Below, piece by piece: positions 10,302-20,818 of a stretch of 64,000 nt of DNA; positions within the stretch are counted from its first letter, which is position 1; each line of letters opens with the position of its first letter. The translations under genes were made by a program, and so were the position numbers. Source of the DNA: Gnetum montanum. Its lineage: Eukaryota; Streptophyta; Gnetopsida; Gnetales; Gnetaceae. The stretch spans positions 7,364-71,363 of the forward strand of contig MNCI01024055.1 in assembly GCA_015680685.1 (NCBI GenBank), read 5' to 3'. The notes under the pieces were generated by a model. The model worked only from the letters and a program-made list of their open reading frames with translations. It was not told where the DNA came from and made no database searches.

Positions 10302-11448
10302 GAGCTCACCTCCGATGGGATCCCGTGGAGCCCATTGAACTAGACATAGCAGAGCCCCCATCTGATGGGGCGGTCTTGCCACGCCACATTTATGAAGAAA
10401 TGCGTAAATGTGCATTACGCTCGACACGCTCCGTATGGGAAAGTAGGAATATTAATGAAGACCTATGGAAGAAGCTGCAACGGTCGGAACAGAAGGTCGA
10501 ATCCTTGACTAAGGAAGTCAAGGACCTGAGAGCGTGATATGAGTTCCTACAGGCTCGAGTGACAGGGGACGAAGACTGGCGTACTGCTGTTATTGATCAC
10601 TCCCGTTATTGGACAGCCATCAAGAACAGCGTACAGACCAGTCGGGTGTTAGTAGAGCAAAGGATGCAAATAGAACTCCTTGCTCAGAAAAGTCGAGACT
10701 GGAGGGACTACTGCGCGGGCGTATAGGAATGGGGGCAGAAAGAGAAAGACCACAAGCACGTATACAAAAGGGAAAGCACCGCCTACAGAAAACGCTACCA
10801 CGATTCCGCTGTTAAAGCTCGATCCTTGGAGGTCTTTGTGGACACCATCGGAGCGTCCGAAGCTTTCAAGAAGTTTGAGGAGCAGGTGACCGTAACTGCG
10901 TCTCCAGAGAGAGAAATGGTCTTCCCTGGGAATCAAGCTTCAATCCCTACTTTCTACCCAGATCCTACCGCTTGGAGTAGCATGGAGAAAGGGAAGGTAA
11001 AAGCAGGGGCAGCTTCAGGCGAGGATGTGTGGCAAGACCTGACAGAGGACAAGATCATGCAGGGTTTGTGGACGGGTTTAGACAAGCTTCCCTTTGCTGC
11101 GGAAGTCGGGTCATCTCGAGTAAGTTTACGCATGGCTTAGCCAGCGCATTTTCCGACATAGTGTTGCGTATCCTAATTTTTATGTTATTTGTGTTTCAGA
11201 TACCAGAAGAAGGTGGAGAACGTACGCCAGCTGAAGGGCTGGGGGAGGAAATAGTAGAAGCAGAGATGGAACACCACGATGAAGAGCGTCTTCCTGTGGA
11301 GCCAACACTAGAACGAGCGCCTCATGAAGAGACAATCTTTCACGAAGGGATGATTCCCAGAAATGATGGCCCACTAGAGGACGACCCTTTGGGGCTGGAC
11401 TTAGAGCTAAAGGATACCGGTGATAGTGGAAGTAGGGGAAATGCGTGA
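10302..11448 (+). pseudogene. Exons 7-8: coiled coil and acidic tail of the antisense gene
   Basis: Exon 7 is one 272-codon frame with stops at 10535 and 10724. Its residues LWKKLQRSEQKVESLTKEV show a heptad pattern, so a coiled coil is likely. It includes LPRHIYEEMRKCALRSTRS before the coil and ends TCTCGA at a GTAAGT donor. Exon 8 (11200-11448) is strongly acidic (PEEGGERTPAEGLGEEIVEA) and ends in TGA. Such long coils suggest oligomerisation or partner binding. Nothing enzymatic is visible. Confidence 0.55.
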
Positions 11449-12264
11449 TTTTCGTTGATGTTGCATCACGTTACAAATGATTTGAGAAAACATATTATAA
11501 ATTTTAATTGACTATCAACTACTTATCATATTTTTTTTTATTTTTGCCAATGTAATAGTAATGAAGCAAAAGTCTTAGTTTAAGGCCATTGCGGGCTGAA
11601 AGCGTAAAGTGAAGAAGACGTAAATTGTGACTATAGACAACTAGTTTAAGGCCGTTGCGGGCCAACTGCGTAAATTGTAAATGAGCTACTAGTTTAAGGT
11701 CGTTGCAGGCCAACTGCGTAAATTGTAAATTAGCTACTAGTTTAAGGCCGTTGCGGGCCAACTGCGTAAATTGTAAATGAGCTACTAGTTTAAGGCCGTT
11801 GCGGGCCAACTGCGTAAATTGTAAATGAGCTACTAGTTTAAGGTCGTTGCAGGCCAACTGCGTAAATTGTAAATTAGCTACTAGTTTAAGGCCGTTGCGG
11901 GCCAACTGCGTATGTGCGTAAGTTAGCTACTAGTTTAAGGCCATTTTGGGCCAATGCGTAAACGTATATAGAATGTAATCCTGGCGTGGATGCCGAAGAT
12001 AATGGAGAGTGGAAATTACAACTGTAGACTACTAGTTTAAGGCCGTTGCGGGCCAACTGCGTATGTTGTAACGAAATGTAACCCTGGACGTTGCGTAGAG
12101 TGATGAGGAAGCATAATTAACGTACGTATGATAACATATGCAAAGACAAACTGTAAAGTGTAAACACAGAAGGCAAATGTTGCGTAAAAGCACACTGAAA
12201 TAAAGAAAACTGTTGGATGATGAGTATAAGCTAACTTACATGAGCGCACGTTGGAGACCTTCGT
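11449..12264 (-). repeat. Tandem array 1 of E1, between protease and the antisense gene
   Basis: From about 11570 to 12065 a unit of about 46 bp repeats eight or more times, some copies nearly identical. On the plus strand it contains AGTTTAAGGCCGTTGC, GGGCCAACTGCGTAAATTG and GAGCTACT. The segment GGCCGTTGCGGGCC is an imperfect palindrome. A minus-strand open frame over it is repetitive and not a gene. The flanks (11449-11569 and 12066-12264) are AT-rich and hold nothing I recognise. Element D has a related array at 39540-39835. Confidence 0.85.
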
Positions 12265-13050
12265 TCAGCCATCAATACGCAATTGTCTCTTAGTGGCTTT
12301 TATGTTAACGGCTGCGTAAGGATGAGGAGGTTTGCAGTTCGACTCCTCTACGCTGTCATCCGGAAATGGCAGGTTGGCCCAGGCTAGACCGTCATCATTG
12401 TCATTTTTCTATTCAGGGGCTTGGAGAGAGGACTGATCGTCAGCCGTTTCGATCTCAGAACCCCGTTCTTCTTCAATGTTATTAACGGTCCTGGTGGTGA
12501 CCTCATCACAGCGTATGATAACCTCCCCTCCGGCATAGGGTAGGTGTATCTCCTGGTGGATTGGCGACGAGACCACCCTCAGCTGGGCTAACCACGACCT
12601 CCCTAAGATTAAGTTGAAACCTGGCATCTCCTCGACAACTATAAATGTGGCTTCTGTTGGGAACTGATTCCCCGCCACAAACTCAATACACACCGTCCTC
12701 TTGAATTGAACCCATGCTCCATTGAATGATTTCACGCAGGCTATCGTCGTGGGAGTGATCTGGTCGACCAAACCCAACCTATCCACGATGGAATAGGGAA
12801 CAACGTTAGCAGTCGTGCCATCATGCACGTGCACCCTCCGGATTCGGTATTGGCCGACCCGAATGGTAATGAACATAGGCTCCGTCATTACTTGACCCTT
12901 TTCCGGATCATCTTTAACAGACTCATCCAGGAAGGTCAATGAGGTGGGCTTGGGTTTTTCAGCTTCAGGAGGAAACATGATAGCGTGTATCGCTTCCTCT
13001 TCCGCCGGCAAGCTGGCATCCACTGATATGGACATCAACATGCGTACCAT
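12265..13050 (-). pseudogene. E1 retropepsin-type protease (end of gag-pro)
   Basis: Aspartic protease that would cut the gag-pro product. The active-site loop reads VHDGTTANVV, with Asp-Gly where other retropepsins have Asp-Ser/Thr-Gly. The later GFNLILGRSWLAQL holds the hydrophobic-Gly-Arg flap end seen in Ty3/gypsy proteases. A stop at 12409 (TAG, one step from CAG) is followed by a conserved-looking tail in the same frame to TGA at 12267-12265. It is in the same frame as gag upstream. Element D has the same protein (38740-39033). Confidence 0.82.
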
Positions 13051-16044
13051 AGCCTCGCGGTGTTCTCAAGAAGTCATCAAGAGGTCGTACAAGCTCAGCG
13101 TTGTGTTCTTCTGCTTGAGAGCTTGTTTAACCTGCGTGAATGCATCGAGGAGGTCCTTCTCTCGGCAGGATAGTTTATCCCCTTTATCTTCCTCCATTCG
13201 GCCCAAGAGACGGATCTCTCGAGGCGGAGCGGTATCAGCGAAGGGGCCGTTCTTCTTCCTACCAAGAGAAGGTGGCTGCGTTTCTGTGCCTTTGACATGC
13301 TTCTGGGCCATGGACAAGGGCATAGAGGCCAGGGGCCTAGGCTTAGGGAAGCTGAGCGTAGAGTTGTCTTTCATTGTGCTAGCTTCGGTGTTCTCCTCCC
13401 TTCGTTTGGGAGGCAATGACTGATAGTGCTGGCTGGAGGTCTGTCCCTGCATGAGAGGAGCAGCCTATGGTTTTGGCGCCCTAATGATGAAGGGTGCTCT
13501 CGGCGTGGGCGCAGCCAAAGCTGCGGCTTGGGTAGTAGCGTGTGACTGAGGTCGTACCTGAGAAGGCGCTCGTATGATGAACGGAGGCCGTGGGACTCCA
13601 CCTGCTACCGAAGAAGTAGTTGACCCCCTTTGTGAGCTGGCGGGCACGTGTAAAACAAAAGGTTGTTTTGGCGGTCCCTTACGCTCACTATCCGTACTTA
13701 CCACAGTGATTGTATAAGGATCGTAGCTTGCGTTTAGAGGATTCTTGTATACATGCAATGTTTGGTTTTCTGGACGCGTAGGGTTACTACTGTCTAATTT
13801 CAGATGACCTTTGTCGATCATGCATTGAATATCGTCCTTCAACGCCTAATAGTAATCCATGTCATGACCACACATCTGGTGGTAGTCATAGAAACGGTCC
13901 AGCCTGAAAGATCTCGGAACCACTGGTTCGTTAGGCAAAGCTAAAGAAGGATCCTTCAACAGTTCACAGTGACGTCTGTGATGCTTCAGGGCTTCTTCGG
14001 ACACTTTCTTAGGTTGAATGTGTCCCACTGCCAACAATTGCTTCAGCAGTTCGGAATGTTTCACAGGAAGAGCCGCGTATTTTGAACGATCTTTACGCTC
14101 AAAATTCGTCTTTGGCTAGGGGGCCTATTCAGGGGCAGCCGTGGCCTGGCTAGTGCTGGCACCAGCCGTGGCCTCAGGCGGTGCTGTTGCTGGAGCTTTC
14201 TTGTTCTTACTCTTCGCATTCTCAGTCAGCGTAGCTACAGTAGTTGTCGGTGCCTTGCCTTTGTCCTTGGCTTTGTTATGCGCGTTCTTGTAGGCGATAT
14301 ATGCCGGGTCTTTGCTGGCCTCCGCAGCATCTTGGATGCTCCGGACATGGGCGAAGGCCTGTCGTATGTCACCAGGGGAAAGATAATACAGCTTAGACTT
14401 AATAAAGTCATTGACTAATCCCTTGAATATAGCCAACAGATGGGAGTCCGTGATCAGGACACGGATCTCATTCACGGTATCATTCCAACGCTGTATAAAC
14501 TTTTGGACTGGCTCGAGCAGGTCTTGTTTCACCCCCATAAGTTGTTCCAACGTGACTTCCAGCTTCATGTTGTATCTGAATCGGGTCACAAATTGGGTTA
14601 GCAGCTCTTCCAAGGTTGTAATGGAAGTGCGTGGGAGAGCTCTATACTAGTCTAAAGCCTTCCCTGTTAACGACATCGCGAAGACTCGGACTAAAGTATG
14701 CGGCCACTGTTGCAACAACAAAGATTCGGATCTAAAGGTGGCCAGATGGGTGTTGGGATCCCCCTCCCCATTATACTTGGTAAAATATGGGAGGGACATC
14801 CCTGGCGGCAACGACAACACGGGGACCGCTGGATTGATCAGATCATCTTGATAGAAATCCGTGATCTGAATGGTGTCAGATCCAGCGGTCTTGAGGCGTT
14901 GGACCTCTTCGGTAAGTGTCTGGATAAGCTGGAACGCTTGATCCAGACTTGTTAACGGCTGCGTCTGTGCAGCAGGCATAGGAGGTTGGACTGGGTGGGC
15001 AGTCCTAGGCAACTGGAATGCAGGGAGTGGTTGGGTAGCCGCTGGTGGAGCAGGGATCCCTGCAAGCTGGGGGCCCTGCGAAGACCACCACCCACCGGTC
15101 TGAGATGAGGGGTTAGCTGCGGCCTGCTGCGTAGCATAATGGTAAGTATATCGAGGAAGCACCTGCGAAAATTGTGCCGCAGGTGCTGGCGGAGGCTGTG
15201 CACTGTAAACCGTATACGGGTGCTGTTATGTAGCAGGGTTGGCCCACTGACTGGTTGCAGGGTATTGAACAAAGGGTTGCTGCAGTACGGTTGCGGTAGT
15301 TTGCTGAGTTGGTGGGGGCAGGAACATCTCAGGGCAAGTTGTCGGTCTGGTATGAGCCTGCACTTGAGGGATGAGATGGGAGATGGTGGACGCTGGGCCA
15401 ACTGCCGGAATGTTGATTACATGCTGTGACGGAATCACCCCCGCGTTATGCTGCAGTTGCGTTTGCAACCTAGAAGGTTGTGCGTTGGCCTGCTGCAACC
15501 CAGATGGCTGCGCGTTGGCCTGCGGAAGAATAGGGATTTGCGTCTGCGTGGTCACGGCCGAGTCCAGAGAAGCGGCCTCTCCATTGAAAGGGAACAATGG
15601 ATTTACATATGTGTGAGGTGTCAGGGTATGGAATGAATGTTCCAACATGGCCGCGAATTCGTCCTCTGCTTCTTCCTCACACTGGGGCTCCACCGCAGGC
15701 TGTGAGGTCTGGCTTCTAGCCATGATCAACTGTGAGATGAGCTCGTTTTGGTGTTCGGTCAAAGGGATTATGTCGTAGGCCGTTGGCTTAAAATCATAAC
15801 CCCCTCGATGGAGCACCTCAAAGTTTCGTTTCGCCTCAAGCTCGGCTCGGCTGAGAGCCAACCTTGCCTAGATCTTAATGCATATGAAATTGTACTCTTC
15901 AGGGGTTATAACCGTGAAGATTGGATCTTTCCCCTAAAGCCTTAATGAACGGCGTAATGGTCCCTGAGGGCCCGTTGCACCAGGGACTGGCCCCGTGGCC
16001 ACCGTCGGGTTCATAGGTGTGACACCCAGATCGATAGTGGCCAT
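13051..16044 (-). pseudogene. E1 gag
   Basis: Structural protein frame beginning at an ATG at 16044-16042 (MATIDLGVTPMNP) and continuing in one frame into the protease. Recognisable parts: EAKRNFEVLHRGG; a Pro/Gln/Ala-rich stretch around 15,500-14,950; the gag core with YFTKYNGEGDPNTHLATF, WPHTLVRVFAMSLTGKALD, FIQRWNDTVNEIR and IFKGLVNDF; a Lys/Ala-rich segment; and FYDYHQMCGHDMDYY, a reduced zinc-knuckle-like motif. About nine in-frame stops, mainly TAG, are one transition from CAG or TGG. Typical gag core order supports the call; this copy cannot make full-length protein. Confidence 0.85.
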
Positions 16045-16299
16045 GGTGTTTGTGGTTGCATAATAGGAATCCATAGATCAATGAGATCGAGAATGACTGG
16101 TAATCGAATCTAAAAGAAAGATCGGCTGGCAAACAACAAGCACAAAAGGCTTTCTACCCTAACGGATTTCAAAGAAATTGTCCTTGCAACCGATCTATAC
16201 CACACGATTGACCATAGACTTCCTTAGAGGTATTACGTCTATGGCTTAGGGTATGGATCTCTAACAGGGCTACCCAAAATATTCCGATCAGAGCCTAAG
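16045..16299 (-). other. E1 5' leader
   Basis: Leader between the primer-binding site and the gag ATG in element orientation, about 255 bp, no protein match. A packaging signal would be expected here, but I cannot point to one. Confidence 0.4.
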
Positions 16300-16317
16300 G
16301 CCCTCCTTCTAGCGCCA
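16300..16317 (-). other. E1 primer-binding site
   Basis: Six bases inside the 5' LTR the minus strand reads TGGCGCTAGAAGGAGGGC, starting with the TGG expected opposite a tRNA CCA end. Element D has TGGCACTAGAAGGAGGGC at the same place, so the site is shared. I do not assign the tRNA. Confidence 0.75.
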
Positions 16318-16323
16318 GAAAAC

Positions 16324-17825
16324 TGTAACGACGGAAAACGTTGGTAGCTGGAAATACCGACCGAGATTCCGTGTACACAGTTTTAACCACGGATCCGCGT
16401 GAGGGCTAAGCTGAAAAAACGAATCCGCGGTGCCCTGAACGGTCTTGTCGATCAGACAGGGACTTATGGGTCAGTAAAATGATGATGATTACGGTTCTTT
16501 GCGTGCCGTGATTTGGTTCGAGAAATCGTGAAATGGGACGAAAACGATGTAGATGGATCGCTACGGGGATAACGTCAAAAAAAACACCGAAGAGATGCTA
16601 ATCGGGAGAGAAACGCGTAATTCTCAAAGATCTATGTTTCGATTCCGGATAAAATGTATGATTGTTTGTCACGTTACAATGGGAGAAAACCCCCAACAAC
16701 TCGATACGAAATGAGCACAAAACAACAAGGAAACTGTCTAGACAGAACTCCGATCTACCTCGTAGGCCAAAGCTCAGGTGCAAGAATGGTCAAGCTCTGA
16801 AGTCTGCTGATCTTCTGATCGATAGAACCTACTAACTGGGCGAGAACACTCTGCGATCCACATTCTTCTTCTTTGCTTTGGGTAGGTTCTGCTCGGGACA
16901 GCGATTTCTCCGGTTGTTAAGGCCCAGGTGTACTGTGCTCTGTTCCTGCTGAAGGATGGTGTTGTCGGCAGGTACCAAAAGTTTGCTCTTTGTTTCTCTG
17001 CTCAAGGAGATAAGTGTTTCCTCGCTCAGAAAATGCTCTTGCCCTTTTGATCTGCTGCCAACCAAAGTGATAAGTGCTCTGGTTCTCAGAAAATGTCTCT
17101 GTTTCTCTGGTTTGTCAACTTGTCAACTTGCCAACTCCCCGAATTCTTGAATCCTCCAACCCTTGTATTTTTTTCAACTAGGGTATTTATAGGCTGTGAC
17201 GCTTCCGTGAAAAAGGTGCACCCTGATGATGTGGGCCCGAATGTTGCGGGTTCTGTTGACATGATTCTTTTAAGTCGGACTGTGACTACGCACGACACGC
17301 TCGTTTGCGTGTTGTGCGTGTGAGAAGCAGGTATGTGTTAAGTGCGTCTCGGCTGCATTTACACTCATTCGCATTGTGTTGCGTGTATGAGCGCAATCTT
17401 GGTGTAAAAACAATGAGTTCAAGATTGTTTTACGCTCACCATGCAACTGTGCGTGACGAAGCGTAAATGTAACATACGCTCACTACGCAGCTGCGCGTGG
17501 TGAAGCGTAAACAAAGTATAACTTACGCTCATTACGCAACTGCATGTGATAAAGCGTAAATAATGCAACTTGAATTATGACCCACGCACTGGTACGCACC
17601 GCCGCATAACGAGCGTAAAGACCAGTTGTTTATGTGCCGCAAGAAAAAGTGCCAACCTGTCGTGCTTCTCTGGATTTTACCTTCAACTGTTGTGGAGCTT
17701 ATTACGCTCATTACGCTGCCGTGCGTAATAGAGCGTAAACTTGTCCTTGAAGAAATTTGAGGCGTGTTCTCACTCAAATTACAAATCTTCGCCTGAGGTC
17801 GACCCGTAATTTTCACGGTGTTTCA
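16324..17825 (-). repeat. 5' LTR of E1
   Basis: About 1502 bp partner of 301-1801. It starts TGTAACGACGG on the plus strand and ends GTGTTTCA, followed by the target duplication. It carries the same TATA box (17184-17191, minus strand) and U3 inverted-motif array. Confidence 0.95.
17184..17191 (-). promoter_or_regulatory. TATA box of E1 5' LTR
   Basis: Minus strand TATAAATACCC. This is the promoter that would drive the E1 genomic transcript. Confidence 0.7.
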
Positions 17826-17830
17826 ACAAA
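17826..17830. repeat. Target-site duplication of E1, right copy (acaaa)
   Basis: Identical to 296-300. The element A frame resumes at 17831 with GAT. Confidence 0.95.
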
Positions 17831-19096
17831 GATGTCATGATTGAAGAAGAACATTAGCCATCTGTACCAGATAATATAAGGCATTTACAAGTATTTGAAG
17901 ATGATGATCAAGTACTAAGATTTATGAAAAATAAACAAGAATTTGAGGGTCAAGTAATACCCGAAACGTCTTCAAATTCAAAAGCTAATTTCATTCCAAA
18001 GAGGATGATTGATTTAGAACATGAGTTCAAGAAAAATTTACTTACTGAAAAAGACATACAAAACACAAGTAGTCAAGCTTTCGTGGCAGTGAATTTTGGA
18101 TTAGACAATGCACCGAAGATGTTAAATGTTACAAAGGAAAGAGATTCAAATTTCAAGCAAGAGTTGTTAACATGTCTAAGAAATAATTTGGACAATTTTG
18201 CTTGGTCTTATGATGATCTTAAAGCTTTTCGGCAAGATGTGATGACACATAAGATTCCTTTAATGGAAGGTTGCAAAACAGTCAAGCAAAAACAAAGGAA
18301 ATTTAATCCATCATTTGAACCAGCTATGGAAGCCGAAATCAAGAAGTTGTTGCAAGCACAAATCATATATCCAGTACGATATTCGACATGGCTTGCTAAT
18401 CTTGTCCCAGTAAGAAAGAAAAATGGTGATATACGACTCTGTGTAGACTTTAGAAATCTAAATGATGCTTCAAAGAAAGATAAGTATCCACTTCCGAGAA
18501 TTGATGAGATGCTTATTAAAGTCTCAGGTTGCCAAGTATATTCCTTCCTAGACGGTTTCTCAGGTTATAATCAAATCGTGGTAGATAAGAATGATAGATA
18601 CAAAACATCATTTATCACTAAGTGGGGAACTTTCGCTTACCAAAGAATGCCATTCGGATTGTCAAATGCTGGAGCTACTTTTCAAAGAGCAATGGATTTA
18701 GCATTTAAGGATTTATTAGGCAAATTCGTGGTGGTTTATTTGGATGATATTACAGTATTTTCAAAGAAGAAAGAAGATCATATCGATCATCTTCAGCAAG
18801 TTTTCGACAGATGCCGTGAGTTTGGTATTTCATTAAATCCTAAGAAGTGTATCTTTGGGGTTAAATCTGGAAGTTTATTAGGCCATGTGATATGTCAAGA
18901 AGGGATTGCCATAGACAATTCCCGAATTCAAGCAGTACAGAATATTGAGCATCCCACAAGTAAGAAATCTCTTAGATCTTTCTTTGGGAAGATAAACTTT
19001 GTGAAGAAATTCATCCCCGGGTTTACTGAAATTACTAAACCTTTGATGCATATGCTTAAAAAGGACGTCCAAGTAGAGAAAACACCAGAGTCATAA
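17831..19096 (+). pseudogene. Element A reverse transcriptase
   Basis: Continues the frame broken at base 300. A TAG at 17855 and a TAA at 19094 interrupt it. Before RT there is a linker (VPDNIRHLQVFEDDDQVLRF) and IPLMEGCKTVKQKQRKF. RT motifs are intact: LVPVRKKNGDIRLCVDFRNL, YSFLDGFSGYNQIVVDKND, MPFGLSNAGATFQRAMDLAF, the catalytic VVYLDDITVFS, and LLGHVICQEGIAIDN. An upstream aRNH (bases 1-300) and this linker look like the plant polyproteins in which the second RNase H precedes RT. Otherwise this is one of the best-preserved RT regions in the window. Confidence 0.9.
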
Positions 19097-19663
19097 AGAG
19101 CATTATCAGAAATCAAAAAGGCTATACAAGAGGCTCCATATTTGGTAAAGCCTAGACTTAAAGAGGATTTTTGGTTATACTCTTTTGCTTCAAATGATTC
19201 TATTGCTGCCGTTCTTACACAGAAGGATAGTGAAGGTCAAGATGAACCAATTGGATTCTTTGGGTATCAGATGAAAGGTTCAGAGTTAAATTACTCAGAC
19301 TTAGAGAAGCAAGCTTTCGCAGTCATCAAGGCACTTCAACATTTTAAATATTATTTGGAGAGTTCATTAGTACACATTATGCTAATTGAACCTGCAGTCA
19401 AGAGATTTCTATCCCAAAATGAAATCGGATTGAAAAAAGGAAAATGGCTTATTAAGTTGCAAAGTTTTAGATTTTCATTGGAAATATGCAAGACGATTAA
19501 GGGAATGGGACTAGCCAAGTTAATGACTAAAGAAAGTGAAGTTTATACACTTGACACCCATGAAGAGAATTGGTATGATGATATTCTCAAATTTCTTACT
19601 ATCAGGAAAATCCCAAATAATTTAACTGCAAGTCAAAAGAGAGCTTTCTTTAAAAGAGCATGA
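19097..19663 (+). pseudogene. Element A native RNase H, degenerate
   Basis: Same frame as RT. It starts LVKPRLKEDFWLYSFASND, where the usual first catalytic Asp (DAS) is replaced. The sequence SDLEKQAFAVIKALQHFKYYL keeps the Glu helix. The usual TDH/Asp site reads IEPAVKRFL and the final Asp region GMGLAKLMTK, so three of four acids are gone. A TGA at 19661-19663 follows. Loss here together with an intact-looking aRNH upstream supports replacement of function by aRNH. Confidence 0.8.
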
Positions 19664-20818
19664 AGATTTGTTGTTAAAGATGGTATATTATATCGAAAAT
19701 ATTTTCAGGGAGTTCTATTAGAATTTTTTCATAATGATCAAGTTAGTTTCATTTTGGAACAATTCCATGATCATTTGAATTTATTTTATGAATCCCCTAA
19801 GTCAACTATGCAACATATACTTCGATATGGATATTACTGGCCTTCCATGTATCAAGACATTAGTTCAAAGATTCAAAAATGCTATAAATGTCAAGTTCAT
19901 GGACCCAAGATTAAAAGGGCTAGAGCCCCTTTAAAACCAGTAGTTGCGGATAGACCATTTCAGCAATGGGGTTTGGATTTTATTGGTACAATTACTCCTT
20001 CAAGAGCTGGACACAAGTTTATTCTCACAGCTACTGATTATTTTACTAAATGGTCTGAAGCAAAGGCTCTAAGAGGAAGTTCAGCATCAGACGTGATTAA
20101 GTTCTTAGAAGACCACATTCTAAGTAGATTTGGTGTACCCGAAGTGTTAGTGTCAGACAATGGACCCGCCTTCAAATCCGAAGAGTTTATCAGATGGGCA
20201 TCTGAAAGATCTATTTTCTTATTTTCCTCATCAAATTATTATCCTCAAGGAAATGGTTTAGCGGAATCCACTAATAAGAAGCTTATCGCTTATATCAAGA
20301 AATCAATGGATGGGAATCCAGGAAATTGGATTGATTATCTACAATCCGCATTATGGTCAGATCGAATCAGATTCAAGAAAGCTATTGGGACATCACCATA
20401 TAACTTAGTCTATGGTTTGCCAGCAAGAATTACAAACAAGATTATAAGCTCAGCTTCTGAATTTGTACAAAGATATAGTGAAAAGACTGACAAAGATAGA
20501 AGTTTCATGACTTTACTTATTAAAAGAGAAGCTGAAGTAGATAAAGCAAGGGATAATTTGTTACGAAATACCTCTCAAGTCAAAAGATGGTTTGATAGGA
20601 AATCTTTGAAAAGGAATTTCAAGATAGGAGACCTTGTCCTATTATGGAATATGAAGAAACCAAATAAGTTTACACCGACATGGACTGGTCCCTTTCAAAT
20701 TACAAAGCAATTATCAGAGGATACTTACAAATTATCAACCTTGGATGGCATGGAATTGCAATTTCCATATAATGTTTTGCATATAAAACATTATTTGGGA
20801 CAATTGCATACAACTTGA
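19664..20818 (+). pseudogene. Element A integrase
   Basis: Same frame as RT and RNase H; the uninterrupted part from 19754 is 354 codons. It shows a His-His/CxxC finger ending KCYKCQVHG, the DDE core (Asp in WGLDFIGTI, Asp in VSDNGPAFKS, Glu in QGNGLAESTNK), then the C-terminal module FKIGDLVLLWNMKK, PTWTGPFQI and NVLHIKHYLG. All catalytic acids are kept and this part has no stop. I class it as a pseudogene because the polyprotein upstream is broken. Confidence 0.9.

Larger units (their letters stand above)
7290..11448 (+). pseudogene. Antisense eight-exon gene carried by E1
   Basis: A gene on the strand opposite to the element. Inferred exons: 7290-7412, 7678 (or 7691)-8127, 8241-8515, 8636-9676, 9790-10026, 10099-10227, 10302-11119, 11200-11448. 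Donors include GTAAGA, GTAAGG, GTAAGT (three times) and GTAATG; acceptors include TTGCAG, TTACAG, TATCAG and TTTCAG. Phases match across introns 2 to 7 (2,1,1,1,1,0). Intron 1 fits phase 0 only with the acceptor at 7690. The product would be about 1,100 residues: lysine-rich start (PKAKKKNAK), HAD domain, transposon-protein-like domain, Glu/Ala linker, coiled coil, acidic tail. Five in-frame stops (8051, 8773, 9484, 10535, 10724) are each one C-to-T change from CAG or CGA, so this copy is a decayed gene. Extra antisense ORFs are known in Tat elements; I do not know this domain combination. Confidence 0.75.
301..17825 (-). mobile_element. E1: complete 17.5 kb Tat-type Ty3/gypsy element with an antisense gene
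   Basis: A full-length LTR retrotransposon reading on the minus strand. It has two 1.5 kb LTRs, a primer-binding site next to the right LTR, gag-protease (16044 to 12265), tandem array 1, an antisense gene (7290-11448), RT-RNH-aRNH-INT (6850 to 3383), tandem array 2 and a purine-rich tract beside the left LTR. The 5-bp target duplication is perfect. The RT-RNH-aRNH-INT order with a second RNase H is the hallmark of the Tat lineage, which also includes the giant Ogre elements. By eye the LTRs differ by a few percent, mostly transitions, so the insertion is not very recent. Both long sense frames contain many stops, so this copy is not autonomous. Confidence 0.93.

Noticed and set aside
11519-11905. 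Minus-strand repetitive frame (NGLKLVAHLQFTQLA)
   Set aside because: A by-product of array 1, not coding.
15371-15616. Plus-strand cysteine-rich frame opposite E1 gag
   Set aside because: Shadow of the Gln/Ala/Asn-rich gag strand.
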